Shown: positions 20,981 through 29,228, counted from the stretch's first letter. The stretch: DNA of 64,000 nucleotides from Pseudonocardia oroxyli (GCF_900102195.1 NZ_FNBE01000004.1:186001-250000); one strand, 5' to 3'. Translations and numbers: made by a program. Notes: generated by a model from the letters alone, not told the origin.

Positions 20981-21145
20981 TCACCAGGTGCTGAAGGTTG
21001 GGAGCGCAGGCACAACCGACCCTGAGCGCCTGACGATCTTCACCTGCCGTGATCAACAGGCGCTCAGGGTCGGCGGGGCGGGTGCGCTCGACCCTGGGCA
21101 CCTGATGATCTTCGCCTGGTGTGATCATCAGGCGCGGAGGGTTCG
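20979..21145. repeat. cluster of inverted repeats with TGATCA cores
   Basis: Between the convergent LysR and RpiR genes lie two full units and one partial unit. Unit 1 has perfect 16-base arms CGACCCTGAGCGCCTG (21017-21032) and its complement (21057-21072), flanking a 24-base loop with TGATCA near its right end. Unit 2 (about 21089-21145) repeats the pattern with diverged arms, and a partial unit starts at 20979. The spacing between units is about 72 bases. They may act as terminators, but their resemblance to each other suggests a dispersed repeat. Confidence 0.7.
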
Positions 21146-21151
21146 TGCTGG

Positions 21152-21985
21152 TCAGGGGCGGTCGCGGGTGAGGGACTCCCGCAGGCGGGTCAGGGTCTGG
21201 TCGGCGGCGACCACGCGCTGCTCGTCGCGAGCCGACACCGCGAGGAGGAGGGCGTCGGCGAGGACGCCCGCCGTGAGGGTCTCGCCGGTGAGGTCGCCGG
21301 TGCCGTGCGCGGCGGGCAGCGTGACGTCCGCCGGGAGCTGCAGCGAGTCCGTGACCAGCAGGGAGCTCGCCCCGGTGGCGCGGGCGTGCTGCAGGACCAC
21401 CTCCGCGTCGACCGTGCGGCGGCCCGGCAGGAACAACACCACGGCCGTGCCGGGGCGCAGGCCCATGAGGTCGTCGGCGAGCCGGAAGCCGGAGGCTCCG
21501 GTGGCGCGGGCCCGGCGACCGACGCGGGTGAGCCGCAGCGCCAGCGAGCGCGCGAGCAGCTCGGACGGGCCGATGCCGTACGCCACGACCTCCTCCGCCG
21601 CGACCAGCAGCTCGACGGCCGCCTCGAAGGCCCGCGCGTCGACCGCCGCGGCCGTGCGGGCGAGCCGGTCCGCGGCGTCGGCGAAGACCTGCGCCAGCAC
21701 GCCCTCCGGGGTGGCGGTCGCGGCGGCGCGGGCGAGGACCGCCGGACCCGTCACTCCCACGACGTGATCGGTGAGGCTCTCCCGCAGGTCGGGCAGGCCG
21801 TCGTAGCCGAGCTTGCGGGCGGTGCGCACCACCGTCGCGTCGCTGGTCCCGGCGGCCTCGGCGATCTGCCCGGCGGTGCTGAAGATGGCCTGTCGCGGGG
21901 CCCCGAGCAGATGGTCCACCACGCGCTGCTCCGCCGCGGTCAGCCGCACCGCCCGGATCCGCTCCAGGAGCGTTGTCGTCGCCAC
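21152..21985 (-). CDS. MurR/RpiR-family transcriptional regulator
   Basis: A 277-residue regulator. The N-terminal HTH_6 domain reads RLTAAEQRVVDHLLGAPRQA, with recognition helix TSDATVVRTARKLGYDGLPDLR near residues 45-62. The C-terminal SIS sugar-phosphate-binding domain includes VVAYGIGPSELLARSLALRL and VVLFLPGRRTVDAEVVLQHA. The GTG at 21985 is preceded 7 bases earlier by TACAGT, giving a leaderless transcript from a palindrome shared with the divergent hydrolase. It probably represses both directions. Pairing an RpiR regulator with a siderophore-receptor gene is unusual, since the family normally senses sugar phosphates. Confidence 0.9.
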   Translation of the reverse strand: MATTTLLERIRAVRLTAAEQRVVDHLLGAPRQAIFSTAGQIAEAAGTSDATVVRTARKLGYDGLPDLRESLTDHVVGVTGPAVLARAAATATPEGVLAQVFADAADRLARTAAAVDARAFEAAVELLVAAEEVVAYGIGPSELLARSLALRLTRVGRRARATGASGFRLADDLMGLRPGTAVVLFLPGRRTVDAEVVLQHARATGASSLLVTDSLQLPADVTLPAAHGTGDLTGETLTAGVLADALLLAVSARDEQRVVAADQTLTRLRESLTRDRP

Positions 21986-22002
21986 TACAGGAACTGTAGT
22001 GT
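21984..22002. promoter_or_regulatory. symmetric leaderless divergent promoter and candidate RpiR operator
   Basis: The palindrome ACTACAGGAACTGTAGT (21984-22000) has perfect 7-base arms and a 3-base centre. It contains a minus-strand -10 box TACAGT (21993-21998) 7 bases from the RpiR GTG, and overlaps a plus-strand box TAGTGT (21997-22002) 7 bases from the hydrolase ATG. A repressor bound here would cover both start sites at once. Confidence 0.6.
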
Positions 22003-22009
22003 TCGCGAC

Positions 22010-22768
22010 ATGACGACGGCGCTCGACTCGCGGGGACCCTCCCCGCTCTTCGCCGCCCAGGTCGACCGCCGGTTCTCCTACTTCCTCTACGTCCCGGCCG
22101 AACCCCGACACGTCGTGGTGGTCGTCCACGGCACGCAGCGGATGGCCGAGCGCTACCGGGACGCCTACCGCGGGTTCGCCGAGGAGCACGACTGCCTCGT
22201 CGTCGCGCCGCTGTTCCCCGCCGGGGCCGACGAGCCCGGCGACCTCTCCGGCTACAAGCGCCTCGCCTTCCGCGGCACCCGCTACGACCTCGTCCTGCTC
22301 GCGATGCTCGAGGAGATCGGCGTCGGCGGGCGGCGGTTCCACCTGCACGGCTTCTCCGGCGGCGGCCAGTTCGCCCACCGGTTCGCGCTGCTGCACGCGG
22401 AGCGGCTCGCCTCGGTGTCGATCGGCGCGCCCGGTCGGATCACCCGGATCGACCCGGACACGCCCTGGTGGCTCGGCACCGCCGACGTCCTCGAGCGGTT
22501 CGGGCGCCCGGTCGACGTCGACGGGCTGCGCCGCGTGCCGGTCCAGATGGTGGTCGGCGCCGCGGACACCGACACCCGGGAGATCGCCGAACCCGGGCTC
22601 GACGCCGGCGGCGACACCCGCATCGACCGGCTGCGGTCGCTGCGGGCGAACTTCGAGGCCCACGGCATCGGCGTCGACTTCGCGGTGATCCCGGGCATCG
22701 GCCACCGCGGGTTGCAGGTCCAACCCGAGGTCCACCGGTTCTTCGCCGCCCGGCTGCGCGGCGGCTGA
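22010..22768 (+). CDS. alpha/beta hydrolase (esterase/depolymerase-like), upstream of a siderophore-binding protein
   Basis: A 252-residue hydrolase without a signal peptide. It has VVVVVHGTQRMAERYRD (oxyanion region) near residue 36, the nucleophile elbow HGFSGGGQFAHRF near residue 116, a possible acid in VVGAADTDTRE, and the histidine in IPGIGHRGLQVQPE near 230. This layout resembles poly-hydroxyester depolymerase or lipase-like enzymes. Its operon partner 69 bases downstream is a siderophore-type receptor, so a role in cleaving an imported ester siderophore is an attractive inference, not shown. The ATG is leaderless by the TAGTGT box. Confidence 0.85.
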   Translation: MTTALDSRGPSPLFAAQVDRRFSYFLYVPAEPRHVVVVVHGTQRMAERYRDAYRGFAEEHDCLVVAPLFPAGADEPGDLSGYKRLAFRGTRYDLVLLAMLEEIGVGGRRFHLHGFSGGGQFAHRFALLHAERLASVSIGAPGRITRIDPDTPWWLGTADVLERFGRPVDVDGLRRVPVQMVVGAADTDTREIAEPGLDAGGDTRIDRLRSLRANFEAHGIGVDFAVIPGIGHRGLQVQPEVHRFFAARLRGG

Positions 22769-22837
22769 ACCCCGCTCCACCCCGTTCCCCCGGACGACGC
22801 CACCACCCACCACCTCCCCATCCCCTGGAGAGGTCCC

Positions 22838-23866
22838 ATGTCCCCACTCCCCCGCCACCCGGCGTCCCCCCGGACGCCCTGGCGCACCCGCACCGCACTC
22901 CTGTTCCTGATCACCGCGCTCACGGCCGGGTGCGCGGCACCCGCCGTGTCCGGATCGGGAAACACCGACGTCGCGACCGGCGGCGCCCGGTTCTCCACGG
23001 CCGACGCCGCGACCGCGGCCCTCGGCGCGGACGTCGGGCCCGGCGTCTTCCCCCGGACGATCACGCACTCCGCCGGGCAGACCCGACTCGACGCCAAGCC
23101 CACACGCGTGGTCGTCCTGGACACCGGCGAGCTCGACGACGTGCTCGCACTCGGGATCACGCCGGTGGGCGTCGCCAGCCCGGACGGGAAGGTCTCGCCC
23201 TACCTGGAGCCGCGGATCCCCGGCGTGACCCGACTCGGACCGCTGGACCCGCTGAACCTCGAAGGCGTCGCGGCGCTGCAGCCGGACCTGATCCTCGGCA
23301 GTGCGCTGCGCGTCGAACAGCTCTACCCGCAGCTCACGGCCATCGCGCCGACCGTGCTCAGCATCCGGCCCGGGTTCCCGTGGAAGGAGAACCTGCGGCT
23401 CGTCGGTGCCGCGCTCGGCGAGGAGGACAAGGCCGTCGAGCTGCTGAACGCGTACCAGACCAAGGCGGACGCGGTGCGCGAGCGGCTCGCGGGCGCCCCG
23501 CCCACGATCTCGCTGGTCCGGTTCATGCCCGGGCGGCTGCGGCTCTACGGCAACCTGTCGTTCATCGGCGTGATCCTCGAGGATGTGGGGCTCCCCCGCC
23601 CCCCGACGCAGGACTTCGACGAGCTCGCCACCGAGGTCTCCGAGGAACGCATCGACCAGGCCGCGGGCGACCGGATCTTCTACTCCAGCTACGGGGACCC
23701 GCAGACCACCGGCCAGGACGCCGTGGTGAACGGTGCGCTGTGGGCGCGCATCCCCGCGGTAGCGGCCGGGCACGCCCAGCAGGTCGACGACACGGTCTGG
23801 TTCCTGGGCCTCGGCCCGCTCGGCGCCGACCTGGTCCTAGACGACCTCACCCGGCTCCTCGGCTGA
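22838..23866 (+). CDS. iron-siderophore ABC transporter substrate-binding lipoprotein
   Basis: A 342-residue receptor of the FecB/FepB/FhuD fold. The signal peptide ends at lipobox LTAGC with the lipid cysteine at residue 32. Family landmarks are RLDAKPTRVVVLDTGELDDVLALGITPVG near residues 86-115, LNLEGVAALQPDLILGS near 145, and a helical backbone linker followed by DRIFYSSYGDP near 285. CTGGAGAGG lies upstream of the ATG. No permease or ATPase follows; the next gene is convergent recX, so it must use a transporter encoded elsewhere. Ligand class is inferred from family. Confidence 0.88.
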   Translation: MSPLPRHPASPRTPWRTRTALLFLITALTAGCAAPAVSGSGNTDVATGGARFSTADAATAALGADVGPGVFPRTITHSAGQTRLDAKPTRVVVLDTGELDDVLALGITPVGVASPDGKVSPYLEPRIPGVTRLGPLDPLNLEGVAALQPDLILGSALRVEQLYPQLTAIAPTVLSIRPGFPWKENLRLVGAALGEEDKAVELLNAYQTKADAVRERLAGAPPTISLVRFMPGRLRLYGNLSFIGVILEDVGLPRPPTQDFDELATEVSEERIDQAAGDRIFYSSYGDPQTTGQDAVVNGALWARIPAVAAGHAQQVDDTVWFLGLGPLGADLVLDDLTRLLG

Positions 23867-23902
23867 GGAGGGCGCGGGGCCTTCGCTGCTCGACCCCTTG
23901 AC

Positions 23903-24070
23903 GCTTGGGACGCCCAAGCATCACGCCCGCGCCCCCGGCCCCTGATGCTTGGGACGCCCAAGCACCACCCAGCGACGCTTGGGACGCCCAAGCACCACAT
24001 TGCGCCCCGGCCCCTTGACGCTCGGGACGCCCAAGCACCGCCCAGTGACGCTTGGGACGCCCAAGCGTCA
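23903..24070. repeat. hairpin cluster A: five copies of a 17-base palindrome
   Basis: Copies of GCTTGGGACGCCCAAGC (7-base arms, 3-base centre) start at 23903, 23947, 23977, 24020 and 24050; the fourth has one change (GCTC). Two pairs (23947/23977 and 24020/24050) are exactly 30 bases apart. The last copy extends to a longer palindrome with TGAC/GTCA flanks (24046-24070). The cluster fills the convergent gap between the siderophore-binding protein and recX. Confidence 0.92.
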
Positions 24071-24101
24071 AGGGGCTGCCCCGGGGCCCCGACGGCGGGG
24101 T

Positions 24102-25268
24102 TCAGATGTCTGCGGCGGGGCCGAGCTCGTCCTCGTCCGCCCCGTGTTCGGCGAGGGCGGTGCGGACCACGCTGTAGGCGATGCTCGACGGGTATCCCTT
24201 GCGCGCCAGCATGCCGACCAGGCGCTGGCCGACCTTGCGGCGCTCCTCGGGGCCGTCCACCCGGGCGGTGCGGAGCTTGCGGTCGACCAGCTCGCGGGCG
24301 CGGAGCGCCTCGGCCTCGTCGTCCACCTCGGTGAGCGCCTCGTCCGCCACCTCCCGGTCGACGCCCTTGCGGCGCAGCTCCTGGGCGATCGCGCGGCGGC
24401 CGAGACCGCGGTGGCGGTGCCGGGAGCGCACCCACGCGCTGGCGAAGGCCTCGTCGTCGATCAGGCCGACCTCGTCGAAGCGCTCCAGGACCCGCTCGAC
24501 GATCTCGTCCGCGACGCCCTTCTGCTTCAGCTTCACGCCCAGTTCGTGCTTGCTGCGGGCCCGGTCGGTCAGCAGCCGCAGGCACATCTCCTTGGCCGCG
24601 GCCTCCTGCTCCTCCGGGCTGCGGGTGTCCTCGGCCGGCTCCTGCGGGCGCTCCCGCCGCGAGCGGGCGCGACCCCGGCCGCGCTCACGGGTGGGCCGCT
24701 CCGGGTCCGTTCCGACGGCGGTGAACTCCCCCGCCTCCCAGGCCGCGGACTCGGTGTCCAGCGCCGGCGCGTCGTCCGAGCTGCGACGCGACCGGGACGA
24801 CCCGGCGCGGCCGCCCGACGGCGCCTCACGACCCGAGCCCCGCCCGCGCGGCGACCGCCCGAAGCGCAGGTCCTCCATCGTGAGCCGGGGAGCCCCCTCC
24901 GCCGGCGCGGCGAGCCCGCCCAGCTCGGCGGGCGGCTGCCGGTCCGGCGCCGCCAGCTCGCCGAACTCGACGAGCATCGGGGCGCGCGGACCGGCAGGCT
25001 CCGCTGCTGTTCGGTCCGCTGCTGCCGAGTCCTGTCCTGCCGGGTCCCGGGGCGCCCCGTCCGCAGGCGCCGCAGCCGGGGCGAGGTCGCCGAAGTCCGC
25101 GACCGCGGCGGGGCCCGATTGCGTGCGCTCCGCCGGTCCCCCACCCTCGTCGGCGGGCTCGTCGGTCGGGTCGTCGAACGACGCCACCGCCACCTCCGCA
25201 CGGGCGGAGGGGGCGAGGTCGTCCATCGACAGGCGCCGCCCGGAGGCGGGGGTCGTGCCCGAGCCCAC
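24102..25268 (-). CDS. recX: recombination regulator RecX with long disordered N-terminus
   Basis: A 388-residue protein whose last ~165 residues form the RecX three-helix repeats (AKEMCLRLLTDRARSKHELGV, VLERFDEVGLIDDEAFASAW, LRRKGVDREVADEAL). RecX binds RecA filaments and limits their activity. The first ~215 residues are low complexity, rich in A, P, D, E, then R and G, and contain short repeated acidic-hydrophobic phrases (SMDDLAPS, VADFGDLAP, LVEFGELAAP, TMEDLRFG). Family members are usually 150-200 residues, so the extension is large. It starts at GTG two bases after the recA stop, an operon with recA. Confidence 0.93.
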   Translation of the reverse strand: MGSGTTPASGRRLSMDDLAPSARAEVAVASFDDPTDEPADEGGGPAERTQSGPAAVADFGDLAPAAAPADGAPRDPAGQDSAAADRTAAEPAGPRAPMLVEFGELAAPDRQPPAELGGLAAPAEGAPRLTMEDLRFGRSPRGRGSGREAPSGGRAGSSRSRRSSDDAPALDTESAAWEAGEFTAVGTDPERPTRERGRGRARSRRERPQEPAEDTRSPEEQEAAAKEMCLRLLTDRARSKHELGVKLKQKGVADEIVERVLERFDEVGLIDDEAFASAWVRSRHRHRGLGRRAIAQELRRKGVDREVADEALTEVDDEAEALRARELVDRKLRTARVDGPEERRKVGQRLVGMLARKGYPSSIAYSVVRTALAEHGADEDELGPAADI

Positions 25269-25270
25269 CG

Positions 25271-26320
25271 TCAGAAGTCGACCGGGGCGGGCAGCGGCTC
25301 GACCTTGTCGACGTCCGCGTCGAGCACTGCGCCGATGCCGAGCTTCTCCTTGATCCGCTTCTCCACCTCGGCGGCGATGTCCGGGTTCTCCTTGAGGAAC
25401 TTCCGGGCGTTCTCCTTGCCCTGCCCCATCTGGTCGCCCTCGTAGGTGTACCAGGCACCGGACTTGCGGATGATCCCCTGCTCGACGCCCACGTCGATCA
25501 GCGAGCCCTCGCGGCTGATCCCGACGCCGTACAGCACGTCGAACTCCGCCTGCTTGAACGGCGGGGCCACCTTGTTCTTGACGACCTTGACCCGGGTGCG
25601 GCTGCCGACCATGTCGGTGCCGTCCTTCAGGGTCTCGATGCGGCGGATGTCCAGGCGGACGGACGCGTAGAACTTCAGCGCCTTGCCGCCGGTCGTGGTC
25701 TCCGGGGACCCGAACATCACGCCGATCTTCTCGCGCAGCTGGTTGATGAAGATCGCGGTGGTGCCGGACTGGCTCAGCGCACCGGTGATCTTCCGCAGCG
25801 CCTGGCTCATCAGCCGGGCCTGCAGGCCGACGTGGCTGTCGCCCATCTCGCCCTCGATCTCGGCGCGGGGCACGAGCGCGGCCACCGAGTCGATGACGAT
25901 GATGTCCAGCGCGCCGGAGCGGATCAGCATGTCCGCGATCTCCAGCGCCTGCTCACCGGTGTCCGGCTGCGAGACCAGCAGCGCGTCGGTGTCGACGCCG
26001 AGCGCCTTCGCGTACTCCGGGTCCAGCGCGTGCTCCGCGTCGATGAACGCGGCGGTGCCGCCCGCGGCCTGCGCGCTGGCCACCGCGTGCAGCGCGACCG
26101 TGGTCTTACCGCTGGACTCCGGCCCGTAGATCTCCACGACCCGGCCGCGGGGCAGCCCGCCGACACCGAGCGCCACGTCCAGCGCGATCGACCCGGTGGG
26201 GATCACGCCGATCGGCGGCCGGGTGTCGTCGCCGAGGCGCATGACCGAACCCTTGCCGTGGTTCTTCTCGATCTGGGCGAGGGCGAGCTGGAGCGCCTTC
26301 TCGCGGTCGGGAGTGCTCAT
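25271..26320 (-). CDS. recA: recombinase RecA
   Basis: A 349-residue RecA, which forms filaments on single-stranded DNA for homologous recombination and LexA cleavage. Walker A GPESSGKT is near residue 66, Walker [14 protein letters not shown] near 140, L2-loop region [18 protein letters not shown] near 200. There is no intein. I chose the ATG at 26320 ([11 protein letters not shown]) because it matches the family's N-terminus; an upstream in-frame extension is spurious. A LexA-type box lies 155 bases upstream at 26474-26489. Confidence 0.98.
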   Translation of the reverse strand: MSTPDREKALQLALAQIEKNHGKGSVMRLGDDTRPPIGVIPTGSIALDVALGVGGLPRGRVVEIYGPESSGKTTVALHAVASAQAAGGTAAFIDAEHALDPEYAKALGVDTDALLVSQPDTGEQALEIADMLIRSGALDIIVIDSVAALVPRAEIEGEMGDSHVGLQARLMSQALRKITGALSQSGTTAIFINQLREKIGVMFGSPETTTGGKALKFYASVRLDIRRIETLKDGTDMVGSRTRVKVVKNKVAPPFKQAEFDVLYGVGISREGSLIDVGVEQGIIRKSGAWYTYEGDQMGQGKENARKFLKENPDIAAEVEKRIKEKLGIGAVLDADVDKVEPLPAPVDF

Positions 26321-26473
26321 CTGACTACCTCGCTCGGTGCGGGACGGGGCCGGGGTGGATGTGTTCGACGTCTTCCGGGGAGCCACGGAGGAACCGTATT
26401 GGAGCCCACCGACAGTTCTCACACTCACGCCCCCGCTGTGGACGGCCGGGGCCGGGTGTGGACAACACCGTAG

Positions 26474-26489
26474 CCGAACGCCTGTTCGA
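26474..26489. promoter_or_regulatory. LexA-binding SOS box of recA, with adjacent -10
   Basis: On the minus strand the sequence reads TCGAAC, AGGC, GTTCGG: the actinobacterial SOS consensus TCGAAC-N4-GTTCGA with one deviation. A TACGGT -10 box (26467-26472) lies immediately downstream, so LexA binding would block the recA promoter. The leader to the recA ATG is then about 140 bases. Confidence 0.8.
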
Positions 26490-26579
26490 AGCGAACCCGA
26501 CACGCCGATCGGCTACCCTGCCGCGCCCAGCGGCCGGAAGGGCACCCTCGACGTCACGAGAACCGGATCGAGAGCCGGG

Positions 26580-26789
26580 TCAGTCGTCCCGGCCCAGCCG
26601 CCGGGCGGGCGGCACGTCGTAGGCCACGCAGATGACCTCCCAGACGCGCTTCGGGTCGATCCCCGCCGCGATCGCCTGGTCGGCCGTCCGCCCGCCGAGC
26701 TCGGAGAACACGTGGTCGCGGGCGAGCGAACCCGCCCGCATCTCGCCGAACTCGTCGTGCATCAGGGTCCGGAACTGGCTCAGTCGCAC
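26580..26789 (-). CDS. DUF3046 family protein
   Basis: A 69-residue protein matching the small family always found just upstream of recA in actinobacteria (MRLSQFRTLMHDEFGE at the start, then ARDHVFSELGGRTADQAIAAG and DPKRVWEVICVAYDVPPARR). Function is unknown; the fold is probably all-helical and cytoplasmic. The GTG at 26789 is chosen because it gives the family N-terminus and because TACGCT lies six bases before it, suggesting a leaderless transcript. Confidence 0.9.
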   Translation of the reverse strand: MRLSQFRTLMHDEFGEMRAGSLARDHVFSELGGRTADQAIAAGIDPKRVWEVICVAYDVPPARRLGRDD

Positions 26790-26820
26790 GGCCCCAGCGT
26801 ACGGACCTCGGCACACGGGC

Positions 26821-27594
26821 TCACCGCGCACGGCGGCGGAACAGAAGCCCCGCGGCCACCGCCCCCAGCACCCCGAACCCACCCCACCAGGCCACCGTGA
26901 GCCAGGCCGAGGACCCGACCGGCGTCCCGAGCAGCAGCGCCCGCACCGACTCGATCAGCGGCGTCATCGGCTGGTGCGCCGCGAACCCGCGCAGCACCGC
27001 GGGCATGGTCTCCGGCGGCACGAAACCGCTGCTCACGTACGGGAGGAAGAGCAGTACGAAGGACAGCCCGCCCGCCGCCTCGGCCGAGGACACGAGCAGC
27101 CCGAACGCCGCCGACAGCGCCGACACCCCGGCCATGAACAGCACCAGCAGACCCAGCACGGCGAGCCAGTCCGGCAGCGACGCCACCGGCCGGAACCCGA
27201 GCGCGACCGCCACGGCGACGACCACGGCCGTGGAGACGACGTTCCGCACCACGGAGGCGACCACGTGCCCCGCCAGCACCGCCGAGCCCACGACCGGCAG
27301 CGACCGCAGCCGGTCGATCACCCCGGTCGTCATGTCCTGGTTGACCGCGACCGCGGTCGACGCCGTGCCGAAGGCCGCGCACAGCACGATCACCCCGGGC
27401 ACGACGTAGGTGAGGTACTCACCGCCCCGGTCGATCGCGCCGCCGAAGACGAACACGAACACGCAGAGGATCAGCAGGGGCAGCACGATCGCCGAGATCG
27501 TGGCGTCGACGCTGCGCGCGGAGTGCCGCAGGCTGCGCCCGAGCAGGACGGCGACGTCGAGCAGCGGGCCGGGGGTCTTCGAGTAGGCGCTCAT
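26821..27594 (-). CDS. ABC-2 type exporter permease (DrrB-like)
   Basis: A 257-residue inner-membrane permease with six predicted hydrophobic segments, for example SAIVLPLLILCVFVFVFGG and WLAVLGLLVLFMAGVSAL. The ABC-2 signature region FVPPETMPAVLRGFAAHQPMTP near residues 195-215 is typical of daunorubicin-resistance DrrB relatives. The ATG overlaps the ATPase stop by four bases. Together they probably form a drug or lipid exporter under control of the divergent TetR. It converges with no gene; DUF3046 lies downstream on the same strand. Confidence 0.9.
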   Translation of the reverse strand: MSAYSKTPGPLLDVAVLLGRSLRHSARSVDATISAIVLPLLILCVFVFVFGGAIDRGGEYLTYVVPGVIVLCAAFGTASTAVAVNQDMTTGVIDRLRSLPVVGSAVLAGHVVASVVRNVVSTAVVVAVAVALGFRPVASLPDWLAVLGLLVLFMAGVSALSAAFGLLVSSAEAAGGLSFVLLFLPYVSSGFVPPETMPAVLRGFAAHQPMTPLIESVRALLLGTPVGSSAWLTVAWWGGFGVLGAVAAGLLFRRRAR

Positions 27595-28493
27595 GCGGTC
27601 ACCTGCAGGAACACGTCGTCGAGGGTCGGGCGGTGCACGGCGACCCGCAGCACCGGCACCCCGGCCACCACCTCCAGGACCTCGCGGACCCCGGCGGCCG
27701 TGCCGTCGGTGCGCACGTGCAGCGAGAGCCCGTCGACCCGGCCGCCGACCAGCAGCGCGGAGGCCGCGGCGAGCGCCGCCTCGTCCGGCAGCACCAGCTC
27801 GACGGTCTCGCCGCCGATGAGCGCCTTGAGCTGGTCGGCGGTGCCCGCGGCGGCGATCCGACCGTCGGCGAGGACCGAGATCGTGTCCGCCAGCCGGTCG
27901 GCCTCCTCCAGGTACTGCGTGGTCAGCAGCACGGTGACGCCCGAGGCCGCGAGCTCCGCCACCGTGTCCCAGACGTCGCGCCGGGAACGGGGGTCGAGGC
28001 CGGTCGTGGGCTCGTCGAGGAACAGGACGACGGGGTCGTCGACCAGCCCGAGGGCGATGTCGAGCCGCCGCGCCATGCCCCCGGAGTAGGTCGACACCCT
28101 CCGGTCGGCCGCCTCGACCAGGTCGAACCGCTCGAGCAGGGCCTGTGCCCGTTCTCGGGCGACCGCCTTGGTGAGGTGCCGCAGCCGCCCCATCATCACG
28201 AGGTTCTCCCGGCCGGTCAGCACCTCGTCGACGGTCGCGTGCTGGCCGGTGAGGCTGATCCGGCGGCGGACCTCGGCGGGCGCGCCGACGACGTCCACCC
28301 CTGCGACCACCACGCGGCCCGCGTCCGGGCGCAGCAGTGTGGAGAGGATCTTCACAGTGGTCGTCTTGCCCGCCCCGTTCGGCCCGAGCAGGGCGGCGAC
28401 GGTGCCCGGCGCCACCTGCAGCTCGATCCCCGCCAGGACCGGGCGGTCCCCGAAGGACTTCCGCAGCCCCTCGACCTCGATTGTGTATGCCAT
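27591..28493 (-). CDS. ABC exporter ATPase (DrrA-like)
   Basis: A 300-residue ATPase. Walker A LLGPNGAGKTTTVK is near residue 36, signature STYSGGMARRLDIALGL near 135, Walker B VVLFLDEPTTGLDPRSR near 155, and the H-loop position holds glutamine (LLTTQYLEEAD), usual for the DrrA group. The C-terminal ~80 residues are the DrrA-type accessory domain ending RPTLDDVFLQVTA. A TATACT -10 box at 28501-28506 lies seven bases upstream of the ATG on the minus strand, so the mRNA appears leaderless, and an operator palindrome covers the start codon. Confidence 0.93.
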   Translation of the reverse strand: MAYTIEVEGLRKSFGDRPVLAGIELQVAPGTVAALLGPNGAGKTTTVKILSTLLRPDAGRVVVAGVDVVGAPAEVRRRISLTGQHATVDEVLTGRENLVMMGRLRHLTKAVARERAQALLERFDLVEAADRRVSTYSGGMARRLDIALGLVDDPVVLFLDEPTTGLDPRSRRDVWDTVAELAASGVTVLLTTQYLEEADRLADTISVLADGRIAAAGTADQLKALIGGETVELVLPDEAALAAASALLVGGRVDGLSLHVRTDGTAAGVREVLEVVAGVPVLRVAVHRPTLDDVFLQVTA

Positions 28494-28520
28494 ACACACG
28501 AGTATATGCCATACACACGT
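28482..28520. promoter_or_regulatory. tandem operator between exporter and TetR genes
   Basis: TGTGTATGCCATACACA (28482-28498) is a perfect 8-1-8 palindrome over the ATPase start codon. A second, less symmetric copy (TATATGCCATACACA, 28504-28518) follows 21 bases later. Between and across them lies the ATPase -10 TATACT. This is the expected layout for an autoregulated TetR repressor. Confidence 0.8.
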
Positions 28521-28535
28521 CGTAGGATCGAGTCG

Positions 28536-29228
28536 ATGGACGCCCTGGAAGCCGTCTGGACGGCCAGGCCCGACGACCGCGAAGGTCTGTCGTTGGGCCG
28601 GATCGTCGCGGCCGCGATCGCCCTGGCCGACGCCGAGGGGCTCGCCGCCGTGTCGATGGCCAGGATCGCCAAGGCCCTCGGCTTCACGACGATGTCGCTC
28701 TACCGGCACGTCGGGAGCAAGGAGGAGCTGCTCCTGCACATGCAGGACGCCGCGGTCGGCCCGCCGCCCGAACGCGACGCCGACCCGGACGAGGACTGGC
28801 GCCCGACCGTCGAACGCTGGGCCTGGGGCACCTGCGCGCGCATGCGCGCCCACCCGTGGATCCTGCAGACCCTGCCCGTCCTGGGTCCGCCCGCGACGCC
28901 CCACCAGCTCACCTGGCTCGAGCACGGGCTGCGCGCGCTGCGCGCCACGCCGCTGTCCGAGCCGGAGAAGCTGCAGGTCATCCTGCTGGTCAACGCGCAC
29001 GTCTTCGGCGACGTGATCTTCGCGGGCGCCGAGGTCGCGGACGACGACAGCTACGAGCGGCTGTTCACCACCCACCTGGACCCGGCCCGGTTCCCGGCGC
29101 TGATCGCCGCCTTCGCCGGGGGCGCGTTCGCCGAGGCCGACGATCCCGAGCGGGACCGGGACAGCCGGTTCGCGTTCGGGCTGACCCGCATCCTCGACGG
29201 CGTCGAGCAGCTGATCGGGTCGCGGTGA
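28536..29228 (+). CDS. TetR-family repressor of the exporter
   Basis: A 230-residue TetR protein. The HTH covers LSLGRIVAAAIALADAEGLAAVSMARIAKALGFTTMSLYRHVGSKEELL as consecutive helices at about residues 15-65. The C-terminal ligand domain resembles the TetR_C class found in regulators of DrrAB exporters (WILQTLPVLGPPATPHQLTWLEHG near 110). I chose the ATG at 28536, with AGGA 8 bases upstream; an ATG at 28506 would add ten residues encoded inside the operator. Its stop overlaps the CoA-transferase GTG, so the two are translationally coupled. Confidence 0.9.
   Translation: MDALEAVWTARPDDREGLSLGRIVAAAIALADAEGLAAVSMARIAKALGFTTMSLYRHVGSKEELLLHMQDAAVGPPPERDADPDEDWRPTVERWAWGTCARMRAHPWILQTLPVLGPPATPHQLTWLEHGLRALRATPLSEPEKLQVILLVNAHVFGDVIFAGAEVADDDSYERLFTTHLDPARFPALIAAFAGGAFAEADDPERDRDSRFAFGLTRILDGVEQLIGSR

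Noticed and set aside
23903..24066. CRISPR array
   Set aside because: Repeats are short palindromes (17 bases) with 13-base or irregular intervals that are themselves conserved; no unique spacers and no cas genes. The same holds for the clusters at 36756 and 59423.
25271..26320. Intein in RecA
   Set aside because: Some mycobacterial RecA proteins carry one; here the frame gives a normal 349-residue RecA with uninterrupted motifs.
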